From assembly GCF_900101385.1 (NCBI RefSeq), contig NZ_FMZB01000004.1, positions 186,001 to 250,000 on the forward strand: DNA of 64,000 nt, read 5' to 3'. This stretch comes from Terribacillus halophilus (lineage in GTDB: Bacteria; Bacillota; Bacilli; Bacillales; Amphibacillaceae). This document shows, piece by piece, positions 56,799-64,000 of this stretch. The translations under genes were made by a program, and so were the position numbers. The notes below the pieces were generated by a model. The model searched no databases. It saw nothing but the letters and a program-made list of their open reading frames with translations, and had not been told where the DNA came from. Positions within the stretch are counted from its first letter, which is position 1. Each line of letters opens with the position of its first letter.

Positions 56799-57439
56799 AT
56801 CAAACATCAATATATAATAAAGAAGCTTTCCTGCAAATCGTGCAGGATCGCCGTTCCATCCGTACGTATGACGAAAACGTGAAAATCAGTAAAGAAGAAA
56901 TGTCTGAAATGCTCACTGTAGCAACCAAGGCGCCATCTTCTGTAAACCTGCAGCCTTGGCGTTTTGTAGTCATTGAGAGTCCGGAAGCAAAAGCCAAACT
57001 TGCACCGCTTGCCAGATTCAATCAGCAGCAAGTGAAAACTTCTTCTGCAGTAATCGCTGTTTTTGCTGATATGAATAATCTTGACTACCTGGAAGAAATC
57101 TATGGAAAAGCGGTAGAGAACGGTCTAATGCCGCAAGAAGTCAAAGATCAGCAAGTTGTCGCTATCCGTAATCTGCTTTCTGGTATTACAGAACAGCAAA
57201 ATAGGGAAACAATCCTTATCGACAGCGGTTTAATATCCATGCAGCTGATGCTGACTGCAAAGGCATATGGTTACGATACAAATCCGATTGGTGGATTTGA
57301 GAAAGACCAAATCGCTGAAGCATTCGATTTGGATAAGGATCGCTATGTGCCAGTCATGCTGCTTTCCATCGGAAAAGCAGCAGATGCAGGTTACAAATCC
57401 TATCGTATGCCGGTAGAACAAATTACAGAGTGGAAATAA
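56795..57439 (+). CDS. Nitroreductase-family protein
   Basis: The 214-residue FMN enzyme has the family opening RRSIRTYDENVKISKEEM, the FMN-binding APSSVNLQPWRFVV, and GLISMQLMLTAKAYGYDTNPIGGF. B. subtilis relatives such as YodC and MhqN protect against quinones and diamide. Its ATG overlaps the MarR stop and has AGGAGGAG upstream. It is cotranscribed with a downstream ABM-fold monooxygenase. Confidence 0.92.
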   Translation: MNQTSIYNKEAFLQIVQDRRSIRTYDENVKISKEEMSEMLTVATKAPSSVNLQPWRFVVIESPEAKAKLAPLARFNQQQVKTSSAVIAVFADMNNLDYLEEIYGKAVENGLMPQEVKDQQVVAIRNLLSGITEQQNRETILIDSGLISMQLMLTAKAYGYDTNPIGGFEKDQIAEAFDLDKDRYVPVMLLSIGKAADAGYKSYRMPVEQITEWK

Positions 57440-57452
57440 GGAGAGAGAAATC

Positions 57453-57746
57453 ATGATCATCATCCATGCTAGAATGTCAGTGAAACCAGAGAAAAAAGAA
57501 GAATTCCTTCAAGAAATTGAAGCCGTCATGGAAGGTAGCCGTGCCGAAGCTGGTAACAACAGCTACGATCTGTTCCAGGATCCAAAAGATGCTAATAGCT
57601 TTATCATGGTAGAAAACTGGAAAGACATGGAGGCTGTACAAGCACACAATGCGAGCAGCCACTTCCAAAAATTCAGCGCAGCTGCTAAGGAAATGCTTAG
57701 TGCGCCCTTGGCAGCAGATGTTTATCAAGGCGAGAAATTGAACTAA
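57453..57746 (+). CDS. Antibiotic-biosynthesis-monooxygenase-fold protein, YgiN-like quinol monooxygenase candidate
   Basis: The 97-residue protein has an ABM ferredoxin-like fold with HARMSVKPEKKEEFLQEI, SYDLFQDPKDANSFIMVENWKD and HNASSHFQKF. YgiN-type members act on quinols. It is third in the operon after the MarR regulator and a nitroreductase, which fits quinone detoxification. AGGAGAG precedes the ATG. A terminator follows. Confidence 0.87.
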   Translation: MIIIHARMSVKPEKKEEFLQEIEAVMEGSRAEAGNNSYDLFQDPKDANSFIMVENWKDMEAVQAHNASSHFQKFSAAAKEMLSAPLAADVYQGEKLN

Positions 57747-57752
57747 ACGATT

Positions 57753-57782
57753 GGATGGCCATCAGGGTCATCCTTTTCTTTT
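57753..57782 (+). terminator. Terminator of the marR-nitroreductase operon
   Basis: GGATGGCC pairs with GGTCATCC (one G-T pair) across a 5-base loop, followed by TTTTCTTTT. Confidence 0.65.
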
Positions 57783-58161
57783 ATATATAGCTTTATCGGC
57801 AGTTCTTTCGTAATTCGATTGGTTCCGTTTGGGAATGCAGAGAAGCAGTAGGGGAAACAATGACTAGAAAATCTGCCGCTACTTTTAGTATGAAGGGAAG
57901 CGGAATAAAGCCAAGGTGATGCAACTAGGACGGATAATACGGAAGAGGGCTATCCTAGGCATGATGAGCTGATGGAAAAATGGAGAGTGGAAATTCGATG
58001 ATATTAAATTAAAATAAATGTGAAAAAATACCAATAAATGCGTTATAATTTAAATTAGTTGGAAGTTGTCTAAAAGACCTTGAAGGGACTGAATTATGCG
58101 CAGATATCAATGCTTATACCACACCACATAGGAACTTTAATAAAAAATGGAGGGTAAGCGT
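57783..58161. other. Gene-free stretch at the start of the AT-rich flank
   Basis: About 380 bases with no convincing open frame. TATAAT at 58044-58049 with a weak -35 before it probably drives the acetyltransferase gene. Fragments around 57860-57980 look protein-like in pieces but are too short to name. Confidence 0.45.
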
Positions 58162-58692
58162 TTGATACACAACACCATTAAAACAAGCAGATTAATACTA
58201 AGAAAGATGGATAAAAATGATGTAAATGCTTTATTTGCAATCTGGTCAGACCCCAATGTCACAAAATATATGAACATTGATGGATTCTCTCAAATCGAAC
58301 AGGCAGAAGAAATGATATCCATTTTAAGTGACCTATCTGAAAAAGGTGAAGCCATAAGATACACTATCTTAGAAGCGAAAACTAACAGTATCATAGGATC
58401 ATGCGGATTCAATACGCTTGATTTCAAGAATGAGACAGCTGAAGTTGGTTATGATCTGGATAGTGGATTTTGGAACAAGGGTTATGGAACAGAAGCAGTT
58501 CAAGGCTTAGTTGATTATGCATGTCATCAACTGCAATTCAAGAAAATAGAGGCAAAAGTCGATCCAAATAACATACCATCAATCAAATTGTTGCTAAAAC
58601 TCGACTTTATCTTAGAAGGTCAATTTTCTAATGACCTTAATCTATATACAAAGTATCTTCTTGATGATCAAAGGAAATTTCCTATAAGTTAG
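58162..58692 (+). CDS. GNAT acetyltransferase (RimJ/RimL-like)
   Basis: This 176-residue protein has the RimJ-type GNAT layout: TIKTSRLILRKMDKNDVNALF, GSCGFNTLDFKNETAEVGYDL and the acetyl-CoA motif WNKGYGTEAVQGLVDYA. TTG at 58162 is 8 bases after GGAGGG; an ATG at 58147 contains that site. Such enzymes acetylate N-terminal amines of proteins or small molecules. Substrate unknown. The DNA here is visibly AT-richer than the cluster to the left. Confidence 0.87.
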   Translation: MIHNTIKTSRLILRKMDKNDVNALFAIWSDPNVTKYMNIDGFSQIEQAEEMISILSDLSEKGEAIRYTILEAKTNSIIGSCGFNTLDFKNETAEVGYDLDSGFWNKGYGTEAVQGLVDYACHQLQFKKIEAKVDPNNIPSIKLLLKLDFILEGQFSNDLNLYTKYLLDDQRKFPIS

Positions 58693-58727
58693 CATAACTG
58701 CAGAGAAAGTGTAAAGTTGATAATATT

Positions 58728-58785
58728 GAAATCCTCAACAACCTGTTATAAGTAATTGTAACTGGGAGTTGGGGATTTCATTTTG
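58728..58785 (+). terminator. Probable terminator after the RimJ-like gene
   Basis: GAAATCCTCAAC pairs with GTTGGGGATTTC (one G-T pair) across a 28-base loop, followed by ATTTTG. Confidence 0.55.
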
Positions 58786-58906
58786 GGAATGCATCGATAA
58801 CATAAGATACTATTACCTGGATTTTTAATAAGCTAAAGTTTGCTAAAAAGCGATGTAGTAGCAGAAGAGAATAAAAAGGGATAAGAGCACACATTAAAAC
58901 GTATGC

Positions 58907-59320
58907 TTATTTTCCAAATAGCTCCTCTTCAGTATAAGCATGTGTCCAATGAAAAGGCTGAAGTTCCCGTAATGGAATATATTTAACTTCATCTGTTTTA
59001 TGGGTCACGGCTACTTGTACATCACGCCCCCAATAAAGCAATCGTTCCTGACAAATACCGCAAGGGGTAAGAATTTTGAAAGGGCTATTTTCGTCATCTC
59101 TTATTACACAAATTGAATGTGTAACTCTCGTTTGCAGCTTATGGGCTTCCAGTATAGATCCTACTTCTATACATAGCTCAGTTGCTGCGTTCAACACATC
59201 TGGAGCTACACTAGTGATAATATTACCATCACTTGTACGCATGGCAGCTGCACCACCCCAGCCGGTTGGGTAACGTTTTTTGATTAACTGAATTGCTGAT
59301 TGATATAGAGTGTCCTTCAT
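58907..59320 (-). CDS. Cytidine-deaminase-like protein with altered first zinc motif
   Basis: The 137-residue protein has the cytidine deaminase fold: TGWGGAAAMRTSDGNII, NAATELCIEVGSILEAHKL and the second zinc motif TPCGICQERL. In canonical enzymes the first zinc ligand sits in a (H/C)AE motif. Here the Glu is kept but the Cys or His position reads Ala, with a Cys two residues after the Glu. The protein may bind zinc differently or have lost deaminase activity. AAGGAG precedes the ATG. It lies downstream of the TetR gene on the same strand. Confidence 0.8.
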   Translation of the reverse strand: MKDTLYQSAIQLIKKRYPTGWGGAAAMRTSDGNIITSVAPDVLNAATELCIEVGSILEAHKLQTRVTHSICVIRDDENSPFKILTPCGICQERLLYWGRDVQVAVTHKTDEVKYIPLRELQPFHWTHAYTEEELFGK

Positions 59321-59435
59321 AATCGCTCCTTCTAGGAAAAATATTATAGAGTTATCACATAGAGAATGAGAAATTTATAAAAATAAGCATTTTTACTGTT
59401 GTTTCTGGCATGAGAGAATGGCAGTTTATATTTCA

Positions 59436-60296
59436 TTACATATTTTTTTGTGTATTGATAATGTTAAATAATTCATCGATTATTTGTTTATAACGTAACT
59501 GGGAAGAGGAGGGTAGTATTTGTAATTGGCGAATAGCACCCTCACAAACACCCCATCTTATATACGAGCTTTGGGTCTCATCTAAGATAAAAGAAATTAT
59601 TTCTTTTTCTTCTAGTGAAAGTTCGCCATAATGTACAATCTTGTCAAGTAATTCCCGGATTTTCCTAATGGCCATTTCTTGATTGTCGGCTGAATGTGGG
59701 GATTTATACGGAAAAAGAACTTGATTGGTTCGTTTTGTTATTTCAATGTTATTTTCTAAACGTAGAATATTGTAATCTAAAATATCAGAACTATTTATAT
59801 TCAGCTTTATTTGATCGGAATATCTAAATTGATAACCTAATCCTCCAATAAAATGGGTGGATAAATCCATTGCACTTTCTTCTATTTCATTCCCATAAAC
59901 GTCTATTAAACGGCGTGCCAGCCAATTAAGCTCTTTATAATGGCTCTCTGTCATATATTTTTGTAACCCTTCATCATTCTCCCCTAAAGAAATATTATAT
60001 AACTCTGATATCTTCTCGGTCCCATAAATGGAGTGTTTTACTCGAAGTTGAGAATAAAAAAGTTGCTTGTCATATAGATTCCCTTCTAGTAGCAACATAT
60101 TTTGCTGTTCTTCAACTTTTTCATCAACTTTTCGAATAATATAGAGAATTAATTGTGATTTTGTAGAAAAATAATTATAAAATGTGCCTTTGGAAACTTT
60201 GGCCTGTTCCAAGATATCCTGGATTGAAGTGTCGTGATAGCCTTTTGTTCGAAATAATTGTTTTGCTACTTCAATGATTTTTTCTTTTTTACTCAT
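59436..60296 (-). CDS. TetR-family transcriptional regulator
   Basis: The 286-residue protein has the TetR DNA-binding domain KEKIIEVAKQLFRTKGYHDTSIQDILEQAKVSKGTFYNYFSTKSQL, followed by a longer than usual effector domain of about 230 residues. An inverted repeat lies upstream of its start. GAGGAG is about 11 bases before the ATG. Targets could be itself, the deaminase-like gene or the efflux gene to the right; none is proven. Confidence 0.9.
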   Translation of the reverse strand: MSKKEKIIEVAKQLFRTKGYHDTSIQDILEQAKVSKGTFYNYFSTKSQLILYIIRKVDEKVEEQQNMLLLEGNLYDKQLFYSQLRVKHSIYGTEKISELYNISLGENDEGLQKYMTESHYKELNWLARRLIDVYGNEIEESAMDLSTHFIGGLGYQFRYSDQIKLNINSSDILDYNILRLENNIEITKRTNQVLFPYKSPHSADNQEMAIRKIRELLDKIVHYGELSLEEKEIISFILDETQSSYIRWGVCEGAIRQLQILPSSSQLRYKQIIDELFNIINTQKNM

Positions 60297-60352
60297 ACGT
60301 TGTTAACTCCTCAAATTAATATTGACATCTTTATAATACCAAATTATCATAA

Positions 60353-60392
60353 AAATAAACTTGAGTACAGAAAAATATACCGGAGTTTATTT
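60353..60392. promoter_or_regulatory. Inverted repeat upstream of tetR
   Basis: AAATAAACT and AGTTTATTT form a perfect 9-base inverted repeat 22 bases apart, in the gap between tetR and the divergent GNAT gene. It is a candidate TetR operator. Confidence 0.45.
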
Positions 60393-60490
60393 ATGTGAGA
60401 GGAAATTGAATAATATAAAAAATACAACAGAAGAGCTCTTACATTTTTACAAAAATTTCCTGTATGTAATTTTAACAATGAGGTGATGAA

Positions 60491-60952
60491 ATGAGTGTTA
60501 TTATTGAATCATTTACAAAAACTACCAAATATCACTATGAATTGCTATTAGATGCTGACCCATCCAGGGAGTTAGTCGATTCCTATTTACCTAAAAGTCA
60601 TTGTATCGAAGCTAAAGTAGGACCAAAACTTATCGGAGTTATCATTCTTATGCCGACAAGACCTGAAACATTAGAGATAGTTAACATTGCAGTTAAAGAA
60701 GATTTTCGAGGAGAAGGGATTGGGAGAATATTAATTGAATATGCTCTTGAATATGCTAGGGAAAATAAGATGAAGACGGTTGAAATCGGGACTGGCAGTA
60801 CAAGCGTTGGAGCACTTTACTTATATCAGAAATGTGGTTTTAGAATGACTCATATAGATAGAGATTTTTTCACACGTCATTATGATGAAAAAATAATCGA
60901 AAATAAAATTGAGCTAAGAGATATGGTGAGGATGTCACAAGATTTGCGTTAA
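60491..60952 (+). CDS. GNAT-family N-acetyltransferase (YvbK-like)
   Basis: The 153-residue protein shows the GNAT core: IGVIILMPTRPETLEIVNIAV, the acetyl-CoA motif EDFRGEGIGRILIEYAL, and TGSTSVGALYLYQKCGFR. The arrangement resembles B. subtilis YvbK. GAGGTGAT lies before the ATG and a good terminator follows. It is divergent from tetR. Substrate unknown. Confidence 0.88.
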   Translation: MSVIIESFTKTTKYHYELLLDADPSRELVDSYLPKSHCIEAKVGPKLIGVIILMPTRPETLEIVNIAVKEDFRGEGIGRILIEYALEYARENKMKTVEIGTGSTSVGALYLYQKCGFRMTHIDRDFFTRHYDEKIIENKIELRDMVRMSQDLR

Positions 60953-60959
60953 TTTTACT

Positions 60960-60994
60960 GAAAGCCCTCATTCCTATCAATGAGGGCTTTTATC
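60960..60994. terminator. Bidirectional terminator
   Basis: AAAGCCCTCATT and AATGAGGGCTTT form a 12 base-pair stem with a CCTATC loop, followed by TATCTTT. Confidence 0.85.
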
Positions 60995-61001
60995 TTTCAT
61001 C

Positions 61002-61883
61002 TTATTTATTTAAAAAGGATAAGACTCGTTTATTTATCTGTTCGGGTTTCTCCATAGACATAAGATGCCCTACTCCTTTTAATATTTCTACCGTAATATG
61101 AGGAGAGGAGTTCTTTGCACGACGAAAAGCTTCCTCAGGATCATACATTACTTCCTTATCCCCTAATAACAGAAGAAGTTGAGTTTGAATTTGGCTTAAC
61201 TCTTCATCCTTAAATACATAGGGAAAACCTTGTTCCTTTTGAGTTTCCTGTGGAGGAGAAGAAGGTGTCTTCCATAACATTCCATCTATCAATTGTTGCA
61301 CTATAAGAGGGTCGACTAAATAACGGTTATCAAAAACCCATTCGAGAAAGCTTTTAACCCCTTCTTTGTTACTAACTAGCCCGATAGCATACGAGTAGAA
61401 CACAGGACTGAAAGGAATGAAAGTAGCAGCTGGGCTCATGATGACAGCTTTATTCACTTTTTCAGGGTAATAGGAAAGAAAGTTAACCGTATGTAAGGCT
61501 CCGTAGGATAATCCTACAATAGCTGCATTATTAATTTGTAATTGATCTAGCACTTCGTTTAACCAATTGGCATAACTTAATCGATTTGTGAAATTTTTTT
61601 CTGAAATGCTTCTATTCTTGTCTCCTAAGATATCAATACAAATGACTCGATAGTGTTTACTCCATTCTGCTACATTCGGATACCACATTGTCGAACTCAT
61701 TTTTGCTCCATGCAAAAGGATTAGAGGTGGAGATAACTTATCTCCACTCTCAATGATATATGTCTTTCCAAAAGAGGTTTCTAGAAAGTAAGAGGAAAAT
61801 TCTGTCGGCCACAGCGATTGTAAGACCTTATCATATGATTGAAAATAGATGCTTTTTTGATCAACTAACTTTGAATGATTCAT
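61002..61883 (-). CDS. Alpha/beta-fold hydrolase
   Basis: The 293-residue protein has the alpha/beta hydrolase pattern: the oxyanion strand PPLILLHGAKMSSTMW, the nucleophile elbow GLSYGALH (Ser), an acidic residue in LLGDKEVMYDPEE, and the catalytic His in GVGHLMSMEKPE. ATG at 61883 has GGAGGG upstream; the ORF extends to 61934. It appears to follow the phosphatase gene on the same strand at a gap of about 80 bases. Esterase or lipase activity is likely but the substrate is unknown. Confidence 0.87.
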   Translation of the reverse strand: MNHSKLVDQKSIYFQSYDKVLQSLWPTEFSSYFLETSFGKTYIIESGDKLSPPLILLHGAKMSSTMWYPNVAEWSKHYRVICIDILGDKNRSISEKNFTNRLSYANWLNEVLDQLQINNAAIVGLSYGALHTVNFLSYYPEKVNKAVIMSPAATFIPFSPVFYSYAIGLVSNKEGVKSFLEWVFDNRYLVDPLIVQQLIDGMLWKTPSSPPQETQKEQGFPYVFKDEELSQIQTQLLLLLGDKEVMYDPEEAFRRAKNSSPHITVEILKGVGHLMSMEKPEQINKRVLSFLNK

Positions 61884-61961
61884 TTGAATCCCTCCATATA
61901 AGTGTTTTGTGTACTTGTAGAAAAAATCCTTCATCCGGATTACAATATTCCTTCTTAATTC

Positions 61962-62741
61962 TTATTCAGTTAATAATTGCTTTAATTTTATGAGATTGTC
62001 TTCTGGTATCTTACATGCTGATTTAAGATAACGATCTATATCTCCATACTGATTTAGAATTTTGTTACAAGCTTCTTCTAAATACTCTCGCCTAACTTCT
62101 AAAATAGGTTTTATCGATTCCGGTGATATACGAAACAAGCTCATCCATTGAATATATCTCTCCTTCTTTTTCATGGGAACAGCAATTAGTTGATTAGAAA
62201 AGAGATAGTCGTCCATTACTGTCTCATAAGGAACTCCTGCGAACAATTGGATAATGGCTGTTATAAAGCCAGTACGGTCCTTTCCTCCTGTACAGTGAAT
62301 GAGGGCAGGCAAGTTTCTTTGTTCTGAAAGAAACGTGATAATCTGGTTTATTTCCTTGTATGTTTCACTAGCCATGTGCTTATACATATCTTTCATTATG
62401 TCTTCAAAGTTAATTGTATTGGACTTCGTAACTAGAAATTTAAAAAATTCAAAGCGTGTAAATGCTCTGCTTTTATCATGAATAGATACATTTAAGATTT
62501 TCACGTTACTATTTATACGGCTGATTTTAGACTTCTGTTCAGTAAATGTTCTTAAATCACAAATGGATTTTATATTTAGCCGATGGAATTTCTCTATATC
62601 ATTTGCAGATAATTGTGATAATTCTTCTGATCGAAATAATAAACCAGTTCTCATCATACGCCCGTCTTTGGTTTGAAGTCCTCCGATATCTCTGAAATTA
62701 TACAACTTATCGAATTGATATATGTATTTTCTCTCTTTCAT
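61962..62741 (-). CDS. Tyrosine-protein phosphatase (Y_phosphatase3 / PtpB-like)
   Basis: The 259-residue enzyme has the N-terminal YNFRDIGGLQTKDGR, MRTGLLFRSEELSQLS, and the cysteine-phosphatase P-loop HCTGGKDRTGF, whose Cys is the nucleophile and Arg binds phosphate. This matches the PtpB-type family of dual-specificity phosphatases acting on phosphotyrosine, serine/threonine or phosphoinositides. GGAGAA precedes the ATG. It lies between the efflux gene and the hydrolase on the same strand. Confidence 0.9.
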   Translation of the reverse strand: MKERKYIYQFDKLYNFRDIGGLQTKDGRMMRTGLLFRSEELSQLSANDIEKFHRLNIKSICDLRTFTEQKSKISRINSNVKILNVSIHDKSRAFTRFEFFKFLVTKSNTINFEDIMKDMYKHMASETYKEINQIITFLSEQRNLPALIHCTGGKDRTGFITAIIQLFAGVPYETVMDDYLFSNQLIAVPMKKKERYIQWMSLFRISPESIKPILEVRREYLEEACNKILNQYGDIDRYLKSACKIPEDNLIKLKQLLTE

Positions 62742-62802
62742 GTTAATTCTCCATTATTTTTTTAGTTAAAGAAATTTCTTATTATTAAGAAAAAAGATTA
62801 AG

Positions 62803-64000
62803 TTATTTATTCAACTCTTTTATATTTATTGGGGATTTTATAAAAAGGCACAATATAAACGCAATGGATATTAGAATGAAAGCTGACATAAAGGCATTAT
62901 TAAGTCCCTTCAACATTGGAAGTAATGGAGAGCCTTCATAGTTATTCGAATATGCGGTTATAGTAGCAGACATAACACCTACCATTACTGCGGATCCAAG
63001 CGAAGCAAACACTTGCCGAATAGTATTATTAATTGCTGAACCGTGACTTATTAAATCATTTGACAATGCATTTATTCCCGCGGTGGCTAACGGCATCATT
63101 ACAAATCCCATTCCTAACATCCTTATTGAATAAAGGCAAACAATCCACCAAGTAGCTGTATCCTTCGTGAGGAATAAGAAAGGAAAAGTTGCGGCAGCTA
63201 GAATAAACATGCCAATCATTGATATTTTTCTAACTCCATACATATCAAATAACTTTCCGGAAATGGGTGAAATGATACCTAAAACAATCGCACCGGGAAG
63301 TAATATCAGACCTGATTGAAGGGCTGAAAAATCCTTTATGGATTGTGTATAAATCGGTAAGAGAATTTCTGATCCAATCATTGTCATAAAAATAATAGCG
63401 ACAATAATTGTAGACAATGTAAAAGTTCTACTTTTAAATACTCGTAACTCCAAAAATGGCTGGGATAATTTAAATTGCCGACGGGAAAATAATATTATGA
63501 TTACAATGCCTGTTACACAAGAAAAACAAGTAATCTTATTTTGCCATCCTATATTTCCTGCCACACTTATCCCGTAGAGAAGAGAACCTAAACCGAAGCT
63601 ACTGAGCAAAATAGAAAAGAAATCAATCTTCGGTTTAGTCAAATTAATGATGTTTCTCATATAAAAGAATGCTAGTAGCATATTAACCACAACGATTGGA
63701 AGAATTATATAAAATAAATATCGCCAATTAAAATAATCAACAATCCAACCTGATACAGTAGGAGCAATTGCAGGAGAAAATGCAATAACAACTCCTACTA
63801 ATCCCATTGCTTCCCCTCTCCGTTCAACTGGGTAAACTAAAAACATTAGTGTCTGCATTAATGGAATGATTAACCCTGAACCGATAGCCTGAATGATACG
63901 ACCTAAGAGTAGTGTGTTATAGGTCGTGCTTAGGGCACAAATTACAGTACCTATTGCAAAGCTGACCATTGCTGCAAAAAATAACTTTCGATTACTTATG
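62803..64000 (-). CDS. MFS drug efflux transporter, DHA2 family, N-terminus outside the window
   Basis: The frame stays open to the right edge (ISNRKLFFAA before an internal Met), so the gene starts beyond the window. The visible 398 residues contain the motif-C-type segment VIAFSPAIAPTVSGWIVDYF and many hydrophobic helices, as in EmrB/QacA-type (DHA2) proton antiporters that expel toxic compounds. It lies upstream of the phosphatase gene and of tetR on the same strand, so a regulated drug-resistance role is possible. Confidence 0.9.
   Translation of the reverse strand, partial: ISNRKLFFAAMVSFAIGTVICALSTTYNTLLLGRIIQAIGSGLIIPLMQTLMFLVYPVERRGEAMGLVGVVIAFSPAIAPTVSGWIVDYFNWRYLFYIILPIVVVNMLLAFFYMRNIINLTKPKIDFFSILLSSFGLGSLLYGISVAGNIGWQNKITCFSCVTGIVIIILFSRRQFKLSQPFLELRVFKSRTFTLSTIIVAIIFMTMIGSEILLPIYTQSIKDFSALQSGLILLPGAIVLGIISPISGKLFDMYGVRKISMIGMFILAAATFPFLFLTKDTATWWIVCLYSIRMLGMGFVMMPLATAGINALSNDLISHGSAINNTIRQVFASLGSAVMVGVMSATITAYSNNYEGSPLLPMLKGLNNAFMSAFILISIAFILCLFIKSPINIKELNK

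Overview
The window looks like chromosomal DNA of a low-to-moderate GC, spore-former-type Firmicute of the family Bacillaceae. Support comes from strong AAGGAGG-type ribosome binding sites, frequent TTG and GTG starts, T-rich intrinsic terminators, CcpA cre-like sites, a Fur box, a PhoP box array, and gene families typical of Bacillaceae (YesMN-type regulators, a B. subtilis-like exu hexuronate locus, GuaC, YpeP-like RNase H, CwlO-like M23 hydrolase). The genus cannot be fixed from sequence alone. No rRNA, tRNA, CRISPR array or intact insertion sequence was seen.

Layout. 1-2.9 kb: end of a flavin monooxygenase gene followed by the methionine importer metNIQ. 2.9-5.6 kb: macrolide phosphotransferase-like gene and a MarR / old-yellow-enzyme pair. 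5.6-12.9 kb: a loose run of single accessory genes, several of them broken (acetyltransferase, TRIC channel, probably a nucleotidyltransferase). 12.9-16.5 kb: a LysR gene between a divergent PrpF-family isomerase and a CitMHS carboxylate carrier. 17.9-27.6 kb: a YesMN-type two-component system, a CUT1 sugar ABC importer without its own ATPase, and a GH2 beta-galactosidase, with cre-like sites. 27.6-36.2 kb: housekeeping and small genes, including an IsdG-like monooxygenase behind a Fur box, guaC, an M23 wall hydrolase and several very small proteins. 36.5-41.4 kb: an operon (small ORF, SurE-like nucleotidase, Fbp/Phn-type ABC importer) headed by an 11-bp-periodic array of PhoP half-sites. 41.4-44.6 kb: small proteins, a SleB-type wall hydrolase and a short-chain dehydrogenase. 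44.8-56.0 kb: hexuronate locus (Ldh-family dehydrogenase, zinc dehydrogenase, decayed kdgA, uxuA, SDR mannonate oxidoreductase, LacI regulator, ExuT-like MFS, uxaB, uxaA, second zinc dehydrogenase). 56.2-57.8 kb: MarR / nitroreductase / quinol-type monooxygenase operon with tandem palindromic operators. 58-64 kb: visibly AT-richer accessory DNA with acetyltransferases, a deaminase-like protein, TetR, a hydrolase, a tyrosine phosphatase and a truncated DHA2 efflux gene.

How it fits together. Three catabolic units (beta-galactoside, hexuronate, tri/dicarboxylate) each carry their own regulator and transporter. The hexuronate unit has near-identical operator-like palindromes upstream of its first gene and upstream of its transporter. 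It lacks uxaC here, and only the C-terminal half of the KDPG aldolase gene remains, so it must depend on genes elsewhere. The most interesting unit is the PhoP-box operon, which I read as a phosphate-starvation uptake system for an organophosphate or phosphonate with its own divergent SurE-type phosphatase.
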